Assembly (NCBI RefSeq): GCF_015207455.1
Contig: NZ_JADEWV010000051.1
Span: 1 to 34,972 of the forward strand
DNA length: 34,972 bases
Reading direction: 5' to 3'
DNA from: Microcoleus sp. LEGE 07076
GTDB lineage: Bacteria; Cyanobacteriota; Cyanobacteriia; Cyanobacteriales; Microcoleaceae
The translations under genes and the position numbers were made by a program. Position 1 is the first letter of the stretch. The number at the start of each line of letters is the position of its first letter. Below are positions 10,681 through 18,800 of the stretch, piece after piece. The notes beneath the pieces are model-generated. The model worked only from the letters and a program-made list of their open reading frames with translations. It was not told the origin of the DNA and made no database searches.

Positions 10681-11787
10681 TTAATGTTTGATTTCACATC
10701 GCAAGGCTAAAGCTTCAACAGCTTGGAGGAGTTGAGTAGGAGTCCAATTTGCAGTCAGCCCGCTGGCGATCGCACAGGCTCCGGCACCGACACCCTCTTT
10801 AACGTACCCGCGATCGTAAGCTTGCAGTTGCCCATAGCGAGAACCCCCAAAACTGAGCTGCGCGGCCAACAGAGGCACACCGCCAATATCCTTAGCAAGT
10901 CCTACAGTGTCTCCTGTCGGGTCTTCTGCTACCCAACGAGTAGTCCCCACCGCAACTTGTTCGGGACACCACAACAGAGCATATTCGCGGGCTAAGGCCT
11001 GCATCAAAGCGTAGACTGCCAGCATTTGCGTGCCGCCAGCCAAGAGCACCCCACAAGTCCGACTCGCGGCGATCGCCATTCCCGCCACCGCCACCTGCAT
11101 CGGATCGCCCACCGCCGCCACCAATTCCACGGGAGTGCTACTTTGTCCGCCAATTTCCCACTCAGCATTATTGAGTCCCGCTGTCACCGCAGCCAATTTT
11201 TGAGCGTAATTGCAGCGAGGGTGAGAACTGTTAACCTTGCCCGCCGCTGCAATACCCAAACCCATTAACACGGCCAAAGCAGTAGTCGTTCCCCCAACTA
11301 CGCATTCCCCTAAAATTAAATAGCTGCCATTAGTTTTAGCACCCAGTTTAGCTCCCCAAATCAACCCTTGTTCCAGCAAATGTTTGACTGTTTCGAGTTC
11401 TAAAGCATTCCCAGAAATCAGACACTTTGCCGCAGTACCGCCCAAATCAATTGCAGATACCGGAGTCGGGAGAGGCAAACCAGCATTGAACAGGTAAAGC
11501 GGAATTTCCAAAGCTTCGACTACAGCGCGAGATATCAGTACCGGAGAGGCGCCGGCTTCTAGGGGCGGCAAAGGATATTGGGGTGAGGGTTGGGGGCCGT
11601 TATACAAAAATTCTGCATCTGCCAAACAAGTAAACTGTCGATCGCGCGGAGTTGCTCCTGCCGCGGAAATCCCCGGAATTAAGCCTGTCGCGGTAAATCC
11701 TAACACGCAGGCAAATATCGGTTGCTGTCCCCGATAGCGATCGAGCCATCGCTGGCCCTGTTCAATTTCTGTATAAATACCAATCAT
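10681..11787 (-). CDS. cobT: CobT family nicotinate mononucleotide-dependent phosphoribosyltransferase (TIGR00303 type)
   Basis: Belongs to the CobT branch of cyanobacteria and archaea that activates the lower-ligand base for cobamide assembly by transferring phosphoribose from nicotinate mononucleotide. The 368-residue protein begins MIGIYTEIEQGQRWLDRYRG, matching how these proteins usually start as I recall them. It contains LGFTATGLIPGISAAGAT, the glycine-rich LGECVVGGTTTALAVLMGLG (about residues 159-178, equivalent to the substrate-binding loop of bacterial CobT) and several Ala/Gly-rich helices. It follows the DUF2232 gene on the same strand, an order I recall from other cyanobacteria. 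The start codon is directly preceded by 24 heptamers (CAAATAA on this strand), leaving no normal ribosome binding site, so initiation may be leaderless-like or repeat-dependent. Confidence 0.9.
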   Translation of the reverse strand: MIGIYTEIEQGQRWLDRYRGQQPIFACVLGFTATGLIPGISAAGATPRDRQFTCLADAEFLYNGPQPSPQYPLPPLEAGASPVLISRAVVEALEIPLYLFNAGLPLPTPVSAIDLGGTAAKCLISGNALELETVKHLLEQGLIWGAKLGAKTNGSYLILGECVVGGTTTALAVLMGLGIAAAGKVNSSHPRCNYAQKLAAVTAGLNNAEWEIGGQSSTPVELVAAVGDPMQVAVAGMAIAASRTCGVLLAGGTQMLAVYALMQALAREYALLWCPEQVAVGTTRWVAEDPTGDTVGLAKDIGGVPLLAAQLSFGGSRYGQLQAYDRGYVKEGVGAGACAIASGLTANWTPTQLLQAVEALALRCEIKH

Positions 11788-11955
11788 TTATTTGTTATTT
11801 GTTATTTGTTATTTGTTATTTGTTATTTGTTATTTGTTATTTGTTATTTGTTATTTGTTATTTGTTACTTGTTATTTGTTGTTTGTTATTTGTTACTTGT
11901 TGTTTGTTATTTGTTATTTGTTGTTTGTTATTTGTTACTTGTTATTTGTTATTTG
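11788..11955. repeat. heptamer short tandem repeat, 24 copies of TTATTTG
   Basis: 24 consecutive 7-mers on the plus strand. Most are TTATTTG, three are TTACTTG and three are TTGTTTG, with all variants in the half distal to cobT. There is no interruption. The array ends exactly at the base before the cobT start codon (minus strand), where it reads CAAATAA. Heptamer repeats of this kind are well known in filamentous cyanobacteria. The uniform near half and variegated far half suggest recent expansion next to cobT. Confidence 0.97.
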
Positions 11956-12002
11956 TCGGTAACAATAACTAATACAGCCTTGCTCAAAAAAGTGAGGTAT
12001 GC

Positions 12003-12047
12003 CCTGTTTGGCCTGTTTGGCCTGTTTGGCCTGTTTGGCCTGTTTGG
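12003..12047. repeat. 9-mer tandem repeat, five copies of CCTGTTTGG
   Basis: Five perfect copies of CCTGTTTGG with no spacer, ending 7 bp from the stop codon of the DUF2232 gene (12055). Together with the heptamer array it makes up most of the spacer between DUF2232 and cobT. Confidence 0.95.
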
Positions 12048-12054
12048 CCAAGAA

Positions 12055-12813
12055 CTACTCTTCATAATCAATTAAAACCTGCACCCAGCGCGGCGGCCGC
12101 GGAATCGGATTTCCCAAACGATCGAGCAGCAGCAAAGCTACCAAATGCACTACAAATAAATAAACAATATTGTTAACCAAAATCATCCCGGCGGCGATCG
12201 CCCCAATTGCCTCCAAACTCGGCACCATCAGCCAGCCAAGCTTCACAAACGCCCATTCCACCATCTCTGTTACCTGGACAGTGATATAAACCCAGAGATC
12301 CTGGCCCACCAAAGCTGACAGCAGCCAAAACCGAAAAAAGAAGCCGATAGTACCAATTAGCGCGCCCAAACTAATAGAAGCAGACCAACTCGCTTTGTGT
12401 CTCCAAAGTCCTCCCAGCGCAACTCCCATAACTCCAAAAGGAATCACGTATAAAATGCTCCGCGTCGGGCCCATGAGTACCGACAGCAGCAAACCCGATA
12501 CCAAAGCTGACATCCAAGACGCTCGGTTGCCCCAGCGCAGGTAAACCAGGGCGATGGGTATCGGGAAAAAAACCCGCAGCAAAGGCCCCAGCGGAAAGTA
12601 ATAATTTACCAGCCAAATTAAGCTAGCGGTACTTGCCAAAAATGCCGTTTCTACGAGCCTCAAAGGCGCTTCCGGGCGATTGTCGCCAGGAAGCGGATCT
12701 CGATTTGGGGACGCGCCCGCATTATCTGAAATAGCTGCGGTTTGGCGATCGTTATTTGTACTCGGTGAACTGCCCGAATTAGACGCGGCATCTGCTGACA
12801 AAAAATCACTCAT
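12055..12813 (-). CDS. DUF2232 family membrane protein
   Basis: A 252-residue integral membrane protein. The first 50 residues are polar and low in complexity (Ser/Asn/Pro-rich, probably cytoplasmic and disordered); the remainder has about six hydrophobic segments, including TAFLASTASLIWLVNYYF near residues 56-73, the PLLRVFFPIPIALVYLRWG block, and a C-terminal pair near 195-235. The motif FFPIPIALVYLRWG is typical of DUF2232 (YybS-like) proteins as I know them. Function is not established. It lies upstream of cobT on the same strand, so a link to cobamide or its precursor import is conceivable but unproven. Four heptamers (12822-12849) sit 8 nt before its start codon. Confidence 0.88.
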   Translation of the reverse strand: MSDFLSADAASNSGSSPSTNNDRQTAAISDNAGASPNRDPLPGDNRPEAPLRLVETAFLASTASLIWLVNYYFPLGPLLRVFFPIPIALVYLRWGNRASWMSALVSGLLLSVLMGPTRSILYVIPFGVMGVALGGLWRHKASWSASISLGALIGTIGFFFRFWLLSALVGQDLWVYITVQVTEMVEWAFVKLGWLMVPSLEAIGAIAAGMILVNNIVYLFVVHLVALLLLDRLGNPIPRPPRWVQVLIDYEE

Positions 12814-12821
12814 CCGATTTT

Positions 12822-12849
12822 AGATTTGAGATTTGAGATTTGAGATTTT
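12822..12849. repeat. heptamer repeat, AGATTTG x4, upstream of DUF2232
   Basis: Three perfect AGATTTG copies and a fourth with one change (AGATTTT), located 8 nt before the DUF2232 start codon, so within its translation-initiation region. Confidence 0.85.
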
Positions 12850-12851
12850 AA

Positions 12852-12973
12852 CTGAGATGTTGCACCCTTCGTGTGGAAGCTATTAAAAACCGGGTTTCTG
12901 AACCATAGAGATAGGTTGTGATGCTAAATTTGCAGTCAGAAACCCGGTTTTTGCCACAGGTGCAAGATATCAG
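12852..12973. repeat. 122-bp palindromic, MITE-like element
   Basis: Nested inverted repeats: outer arms CTGAGATGTTGCACC (12852-12866) and GGTGCAAGATATCAG (12959-12973), 13 of 15 matching; inner arms 17 of 17 (12885-12901 with 12936-12952, AAAAACCGGGTTTCTGA). A 34-nt loop remains. There is no coding capacity. The extra solo arm at 13110 shows the family is dispersed. Confidence 0.7.
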
Positions 12974-13180
12974 TTTTAACGTACTTGCGCCCTATGCGGG
13001 TGATTCCCAGTTTTTGATTTTTGATTTTACTCAAGTTGCGCGCTATAGATAATTCCGATTCTCGGTTTCAATGTAGGGAAGCCTCGCACCCAAATTTAAT
13101 ATTGCTCCCAAAAACCGGGTTGAGATACCCGCGCCAGTCTTATTTTAGATGAATTTTCCGGGCAAAACTTTTCAGCAGTA

Positions 13181-13678
13181 TCATTTTTGGGCTTTGACTT
13201 CCTGAATGACAAAAACCGAACAAGATGCGTGGTGAACGACATAATTGCTCACACTGCCGAGAAAAGCTTCTGTCAGCCCCGTGCGGCCGCGCCTCCCAAT
13301 CACTATTAAATCTGCGCCCCAATTTTCGGCAGCTTCACAGACAGAATGCCCCGGATCTCCATCCATTTTGCAGTCAAATTCCACTTGCAATCCTTGTTTA
13401 GTCGCTGTTTCGCAGTAATTTTGTAGCAAGCCCGAAGACTGTTTTAGGTCATTTTCCAACCGCAAACGTTGAGCTTGATAAGCTCGATCCATTAACTCGA
13501 CATTCATTCCCAAATCTACAGGAATTGGTATTGCTGTCTCGCCCATCGTGTTGACAGTAACGCAGTGAAATAACATCATCTGGGCCCGATCGCCCAGAGC
13601 TAATTCTAAAGCTTGACTGAAGACGCGCTGGCCCAATTCTGACTCATCTACGGCGGCGAAAATTTTCTTAAAACTCAC
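13181..13678 (-). CDS. universal stress protein (UspA family)
   Basis: A 165-residue single-domain Usp, a cytosolic nucleotide-binding protein induced in stress in many bacteria. It starts MSFKKIFAAVDESE with the D following the first beta strand. The C-terminal ATP-binding signature G-x2-G-x9-G-(S/T) is visible as GRRGRTGLTEAFLGSVS (about residues 128-144), so ATP binding is expected. The GTG start is firmly set by GGAGG 7 nt upstream. The gene follows the Crp/Fnr gene with a 109-nt gap on the same strand and may share its transcript or be controlled by it. The exact stress response is not deducible. Confidence 0.95.
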   Translation of the reverse strand: MSFKKIFAAVDESELGQRVFSQALELALGDRAQMMLFHCVTVNTMGETAIPIPVDLGMNVELMDRAYQAQRLRLENDLKQSSGLLQNYCETATKQGLQVEFDCKMDGDPGHSVCEAAENWGADLIVIGRRGRTGLTEAFLGSVSNYVVHHASCSVFVIQEVKAQK

Positions 13679-13685
13679 AGCTTTA

Positions 13686-13690
13686 CCTCC
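13686..13690 (-). promoter_or_regulatory. strong ribosome binding site for usp (GTG start)
   Basis: GGAGG on the minus strand, 7 nt before the GTG at 13678. It is one of the clearest Shine-Dalgarno sites in the window and settles the non-ATG start. Confidence 0.8.
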
Positions 13691-13787
13691 GGGGGAAAAT
13701 CATCGATATCAGTTATTTGAGAGATTTGACAGATATTTAACAGAGAGTGCATTTGAATTAGATTCAAACAGGCAGTCTGCGATATTT

Positions 13788-14498
13788 CTAGACTAACAGA
13801 CGCTCCAAGGCATGCAGGTCGGGAATGCACAAAACGTCACGTTCGCGGTGAATTGTGCCTTTTTTTTCTAGCTTGCTGAGCACTCGCGTTACCGTTTCCC
13901 TTGCCAGCCCGCTGAGGCTGCTTAATTCTCTGTGTGGGAGGTTGGGAATTTCTGTACCTCCTGTTGACATGATTTTCCCTTGCCCCTCAGCCAAAAATAA
14001 CAAAATATCTGCTACTCGCGAGGTACTGTCTGACTCTCGCAAACGCAGGCGTCGGTTAACTTGCCGCAGGCGGCGGGCCATCAGTTGAGCTAGCCGAATG
14101 CCTGCTAGCGGCTCGGTATGAATCAGTTGCACAAAATCCTGAGCTGGCATATTGCCGATCAGTGTCGGGGCTAGGGTGATGACATCTGTCGATCGCGGTG
14201 TTTCTTCGATCGCTGCCATTTCCCCGAACAGTTCTCCTTTCCCTAAAATATTCAGTGTTACTTCTTTTCCGTCTAGGTTGTAGGTGCGAATTTTCACCCA
14301 ACCATCCAATATAAAATACACTGACGTTCCCCAGTCATTTTCCAGCAAAATCACTTGATTTGACGGATGGCTGCGGCTAACAATGTGGACAGTTGCTCTT
14401 TCAATTACAGCCTCGGGTAAACCTGCAAAAAAAGGAGTAGAAACTATCAATTGATTTATATTAGACTGCGGATCTCGGGTATTAAAGCGGTCTTCCAT
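13788..14498 (-). CDS. Crp/Fnr family transcriptional regulator
   Basis: A 236-residue regulator with a cyclic-nucleotide-type beta barrel (about residues 20-135), a long dimerisation helix (about 135-165) and a winged helix-turn-helix (about 165-230; recognition region SSLSGLARETVTRVLSKLE). The phosphate-binding cassette reads FGEMAAIEETPRSTDV, with the Glu and Arg-Ser positions that contact cAMP in true Crp proteins, so cAMP or a related nucleotide is a plausible ligand. There are no iron-sulfur cysteines of the Fnr type. It resembles the SYCRP1/AnCrpA class more than NtcA, but the exact orthologue is not certain. The usp gene lies downstream, and a 1.3-kb non-coding region upstream. Confidence 0.92.
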   Translation of the reverse strand: MEDRFNTRDPQSNINQLIVSTPFFAGLPEAVIERATVHIVSRSHPSNQVILLENDWGTSVYFILDGWVKIRTYNLDGKEVTLNILGKGELFGEMAAIEETPRSTDVITLAPTLIGNMPAQDFVQLIHTEPLAGIRLAQLMARRLRQVNRRLRLRESDSTSRVADILLFLAEGQGKIMSTGGTEIPNLPHRELSSLSGLARETVTRVLSKLEKKGTIHRERDVLCIPDLHALERLLV

Positions 14499-14849
14499 GA
14501 GGCCATTATTTTAATTTACGCGCTTGAGCTGCGCTGGGCAGTTAGAAATAGCAGGCAGCCGAGTCATTCGATTTCAGTTTCTTTATGTAACAAACAAGTA
14601 TGTAAACTTACCAATTTTACCTCTAAATGTTGGCGGTCGAGCCATCGAATATGGAAATTAATAGCCTCAAGTTCTGATGGCGAGGTAGAGACTAAAGACT
14701 ATACCATAATTTTGTAGGCATATAGCGTTTATCAGAAACATGATGTATGCTGAGGTATGCTGTAACCCTTACATTGTCAAGCTTTTTCGGTCAAAATTCG
14801 TACCTCACTAAAGTGACAAAGGCTATATACCCCCGCGCAAATTTTATTA

Positions 14850-15145
14850 ACAAAATTTAAGCAGGGCGGCAAGCTCCTTGTGCCGATCGAGTTACCGAAG
14901 ACCAGCACTGGGCGAACACAAGCTTAACACTCCTGAGAGATTTGCGATCGAGCTGGCCCTGCTGTCGATCGGCACAGGGAAACAGCGCAAGTCCCCAAAC
15001 CGAGTAAGTAGCCACCAAATCCAACCGCAACTGCCTCAAATCAGTTAAATCTCAGCAATATCCGGAATATCCACAATAATTTTGTACTTACAAGGTTGGC
15101 CCTGGCAGCTCGCGAAACCGACGCAGTTTCCAACAACCTTTTTTT
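14850..15145 (+). ncRNA. candidate structured non-coding RNA
   Basis: Several features point to a plus-strand RNA. AGCAGGGC (14860-14867) pairs with GCCCTGCT (14956-14963), and TGTGCCGATCGA (14879-14890) pairs with TCGATCGGCACA (14965-14976). The two pairings cross, so they are likely alternatives. A hairpin followed by seven T residues closes the region near 15145. No coding frame explains it. Caution: the 12-nt arms contain CGATCG, a palindrome that is over-represented in this DNA. It does not match tmRNA, RNase P RNA, SRP RNA or Yfr1 as I know them; 6S RNA could not be excluded. Confidence 0.3.
15092..15145 (+). terminator. hairpin plus T-run, probable intrinsic terminator
   Basis: AAGGTTG (15092-15098) pairs with CAACCTT (15134-15140), enclosing a second stem GAAAC/GTTTC (15114-15118 with 15126-15130), and seven T residues end at 15145. 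There is no annotated gene just upstream on this strand, which is why an untranslated transcript is proposed. Confidence 0.55.
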
Positions 15146-15321
15146 GCTACCCCGAAACTATTGTACCATTAATCTCTAGCCGTGGAGACAGATAAAAAGC
15201 TATTATATAAGGTTGTTCAAATCAATTGTATCGGCACAATACCGAATCCCGGCATCCCAAGTCCGACAATTGAAGAATTGAAAATTGAAGAATCGGGAAT
15301 GAGTTACTCGATAAGGATCGC

Positions 15322-15355
15322 GAATTAAATAATTTACACATAATTGTGGGGTGGG
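15322..15355. repeat. partial copy of the GAATTAAATAA element
   Basis: GAATTAAATAATTTACACAT and a following GTGGGGTGGGC match the left end of the elements at 20207 and 30268. The right end is missing, so this is a truncated copy. Confidence 0.65.
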
Positions 15356-15815
15356 CACGCGAGCGAGGCCTGAATATGCAATGTTTATTTTTGCAACAGC
15401 TTGTGAGTTTGGACCCGGACATAAAGTTGCATTTTTTTTGAAACTGGCCGCTCTTGCCAAACTCCCGATGACCGGTGTGGCGAACCAAAGCCTAGCCGGT
15501 GACAGCCTGCATTTCGTCAAGCACAGCTTATCCCTCTTGGGGCATCGACCCAAACCTGCCGACGAAAAAGGAAAGTAGCCCCAGAATTTGAGTTCCCTTG
15601 CAGTTGGTAGAAGCGAGCATTTGATGCGGAAGTACCGGCTAACCTATGATGGGCAATAGAAGTCATCCGAAGGCAAAAGCAAAAGATTAATTCAAAGTTG
15701 TCACAAAATATTAGTCCATTATTGACGGACTCCCATTCAGATTATTCGATCTATTGGCATAGCTGCCGCCTGACTTCAATTTTTTTTAATAAAGTTTCTC
15801 CCAAGTCGCATTCCC

Positions 15816-15820
15816 AGAGG
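15816..15820 (+). promoter_or_regulatory. ribosome binding site for the TTG start of the Hsp70-like gene
   Basis: AGAGG lies 8 nt before the TTG at 15829. No in-frame ATG occurs near the start of the conserved N-terminus, so this site supports the unusual TTG codon. Confidence 0.55.
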
Positions 15821-15828
15821 TTCCGCCC

Positions 15829-18800
15829 TTGAATTCTCAGAAGTACAAAATTCAAGCACTAATTGCTGAGATTGACGAGGTACTCAGCAAGCCCGCCCCC
15901 CGCTTGCCTTGGACGGGTTCTATCGATACTGTCCACCAGCGCCAACTTTTAGAGCGAGTTCGCACTTATCTCGTTTCCTCAGACTCAAAGCTAGCGGCCG
16001 GCGACAGGCCCAGAAGCCCAAGTGTCCGCCCAGTACCAGTTCCTGTTCCCAAATTGCCGATGCCGCCGGTTCCCTCAGCAGCAGAGCAAATTATGCTTGC
16101 CGTCACCGGAGAAATTAGCAACCTGCGTTCCACCCTCACCGGGCCGCTCCAAGAAGATATAGAAGCTCTGCGACAACAGCAGCAAGCTCTAATTCAAGAA
16201 ATCAAACAACTAGAAGCAAAACGGCAGCAGCAACAATCCCTAGCTCAACAACAAGCGAACCAACAGCAAATCATTTCTGAATTCTTGCAGGTACTGACGG
16301 GCCGCTTGGCAGAAACTTTGGATCGCGATTTCTCCCAAATTCTCGGTAGCCTAGAAAATCAGTTGTTGCAAAGCAGCGCACCACAATCGGAGCAATCGGC
16401 TTTAAATTCACAAACTTCAGAAGAACACCTGCTGTTGATATCGGCGAGCCGGTTCGAGCAAATGGAACAGTTTCAAGCTCGTGCCGAGAGCCTGCTGGTG
16501 GAACTCGATTCTACGGTGGGTATGGTGTTCGAGGCTTTGGAAGCAAAGTTGCAAAGCTATCAAACTTCCTTGGGGCAAGGAATCGAAAATATGTACGGTT
16601 TGAGGCAGCAGAGCGAGGCGATGGTCGCGGCTTTTGTCAACCACGCGCTGGCGGCACAGTTGGGACGAGAAGCTTCTTCCTACGTCCAGCAGCCGTTGGC
16701 GAAGCCCTCGCAGAGGATCGCCCTGGCAAATCTCGAAACTACAACCCCAACCGTAGCAGACCGCTCTGGAGTCCCTCCCGCCCCCTCAAATACGGCGATC
16801 GAACCCTCGGCCAGGGCCAGTAAAAATCGCAGCGGCGAATTCGCACAGCAAGATCGATTTCCCTACGCGGGTACAGAAATTTCTTCGCAATCGGGACAGT
16901 TGATGGGCCAGAGAGATCGTATTGAAGCTCCTCTCTCGTTCTCAGATTTGGAAGATAATTTGTTTGGTTCTGCACCAGAAACACCAGACTCTGCAACTCG
17001 GTTTGCCGACACAGAGTCGGAAGATATTTTAGCAGAAAATGGCGAAGATGTTGAAGATTTGTACGCGAGTTTGTTCGTGGGAAAAGAAGTCGCAGAACTC
17101 GAACTCGAACTCGAAAATTTCACGTTAGAAAATGATGAAAGTGCTGCTGGGAGTGAATTGGTTGATTTTCAAGAGGCAGATTGGGAAACTACCGAATCTC
17201 TAAATAAAGCTGAATATTTGTTGGTAAATCTGCTGGACGAAGGGGAATCGCTGGAAGATTTATTAGTAGGTGAAAATTCTGACTTCGTAATCGGTAATTC
17301 GGTAGATGATCTGACTTTAGATAGTGAAGATTTATTTGAACCGCAAGTTGCAAAAGTATCTCAAGTTTCAGAACCGTCAGCCCTCAGTTCGATCGCGCCA
17401 ACAGTACCTCAAGTTTCAGAACCGCCAACCCAAAGTTCGATCGCGCCGCAACTTGACTCGGACGATCGAGAAAATCTAGAAACAGTTCAAAACCAAGGCG
17501 AGGATTTCGACACTGCTGCGGTACCGGGGCCGCCGACTTTGAGCGCGCCTCCCGAAATTAGCCCGCACCAACCCAGTGCCGCTGATGTTCGCACTGGCGA
17601 GTTCGACACATCCTCGCCGCGGCTCGATGATGGCTACATCCAAGCTTCGCCGGACGAGGATTTGCTGCCGGTAGAGGCATTAGAAAATGACCTCGATCGA
17701 GCTCTAAATTTGGATAACAATACTCTGGAACTTTTGGAGACAGACCTCTACAATCTGGAGGGATTGGAAACTGGCCAACGGCGATCGAATTTAAGCGCGG
17801 TTAACAGCTTGGATTTGGCGGCGAATTCCGAGGGCGGTGCAGAAAATCCCTTTGCTGAGGCCGCAGAGGCAGAACTCGGCACTCTGGAGGATTTGTTCTC
17901 GGATGTGTTGGAACTCTCGTCTGAGGATGAACCGTTTGTTTTAGAAGACGAACTTGGGGATGATTTGTTGGCTGAGGAAGATGAGTCTAAATTGACGCTA
18001 GACGACATTTTGGCTAGTTTGACCGAGACCGATCGAGCTTTGATGGACACTGCCGAAACTGACGCAGTGCGATCGAGTCCTCCAGAAAGCAAAAAAAAAA
18101 CCCTAATCCCAACAGAGAGTAAATCCGAAGTTGTTGAGGAACAAACCGGACTCAGCGAGAAGACGCGGCAGCAAGAGTCGCCAGCCCATTCTGTTGTAGG
18201 TGCGATCGCCCCTTCATCCCGGACTCGGCCAAATTCTCGCTGGTATTTGGGCATTGATTTCGGTTCCAGCGGAATGTCCGCGGCTTTGGTCGATCGCGCC
18301 AGCAGTCAGTTGTACCCGATTTACTGGGAAGCATCGCAGGTTGAGGGTACGTCCGATCGTCGCGCCAGTTTTCGGATTCCCTCGGTTGCGGTGATGGAGG
18401 AAACAGCCCCAAGCGCTACAAGCCCCCAGGTTACAGTCAAGTCGGTGGGATGCCGGCAGTTGGCTTTGCCTGCAGGAGAGTTTTTGCTGCAAAATTTTAA
18501 ATTGCCTTTAAAAGTCAGTATTCCTTATCAGCGCGCAACTGCTGGGATGTACGAACCGCTGTTGCAGTGGTCTCCGGATCGGGCTTTGTCGATCGCCATA
18601 CCGCTGCAAGGTGTGCGGGCGCTGCTGGCTACTTTGAATCCGAGTCAGCAGGGGCAAAAATTTGGCGGCGAGGGGGAAGTTTTGGATGCTGCAATGCCGG
18701 AGGCGAATTTTGCTTTGCCAGTTTCTAATTTGATCTGTAAAGCTTCCGGACTCATGGCCGAAACTCTCGATGCGGCCCTGTTAGACTTGCAGGGTGTAAT

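Larger units (their letters stand above)
12814..13180. other. intergenic region with a palindromic element
   Basis: Between usp and DUF2232, both on the minus strand. It contains the heptamers at 12822-12849, the palindromic element at 12852-12973 and a further single AAAAACCGGGTT (13110-13121) matching an arm of that element. No gene is seen. Confidence 0.6.
14499..15828. other. 1.3-kb non-coding region
   Basis: No protein gene is supported: the overlapping frames on both strands at 15200-15580 are short and unrecognisable. Contents: a candidate structured RNA (about 14850-15145), a terminator-like hairpin (15092-15145), a fragment of the GAATTAAATAA element (15322-15355), and a stretch at 15400-15600 with no identified role. 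Promoters for the Crp/Fnr gene (left) and for the large Hsp70-like gene (right) must also lie here. Confidence 0.55.

Noticed and set aside
11722-12075. Plus-strand frame of 117 codons with repeated ICYLLFV
   Set aside because: It is only a translation of the heptamer and 9-mer arrays and overlaps cobT antisense.
15203-15578. Overlapping frames on both strands in the 1.3-kb spacer
   Set aside because: All are below 120 codons, without recognisable domains or ribosome sites; the region also includes a repeat fragment.
17748-18254. Ser-rich minus-strand frame of 168 codons
   Set aside because: It is the antisense shadow of the acidic linker of the Hsp70-like protein.
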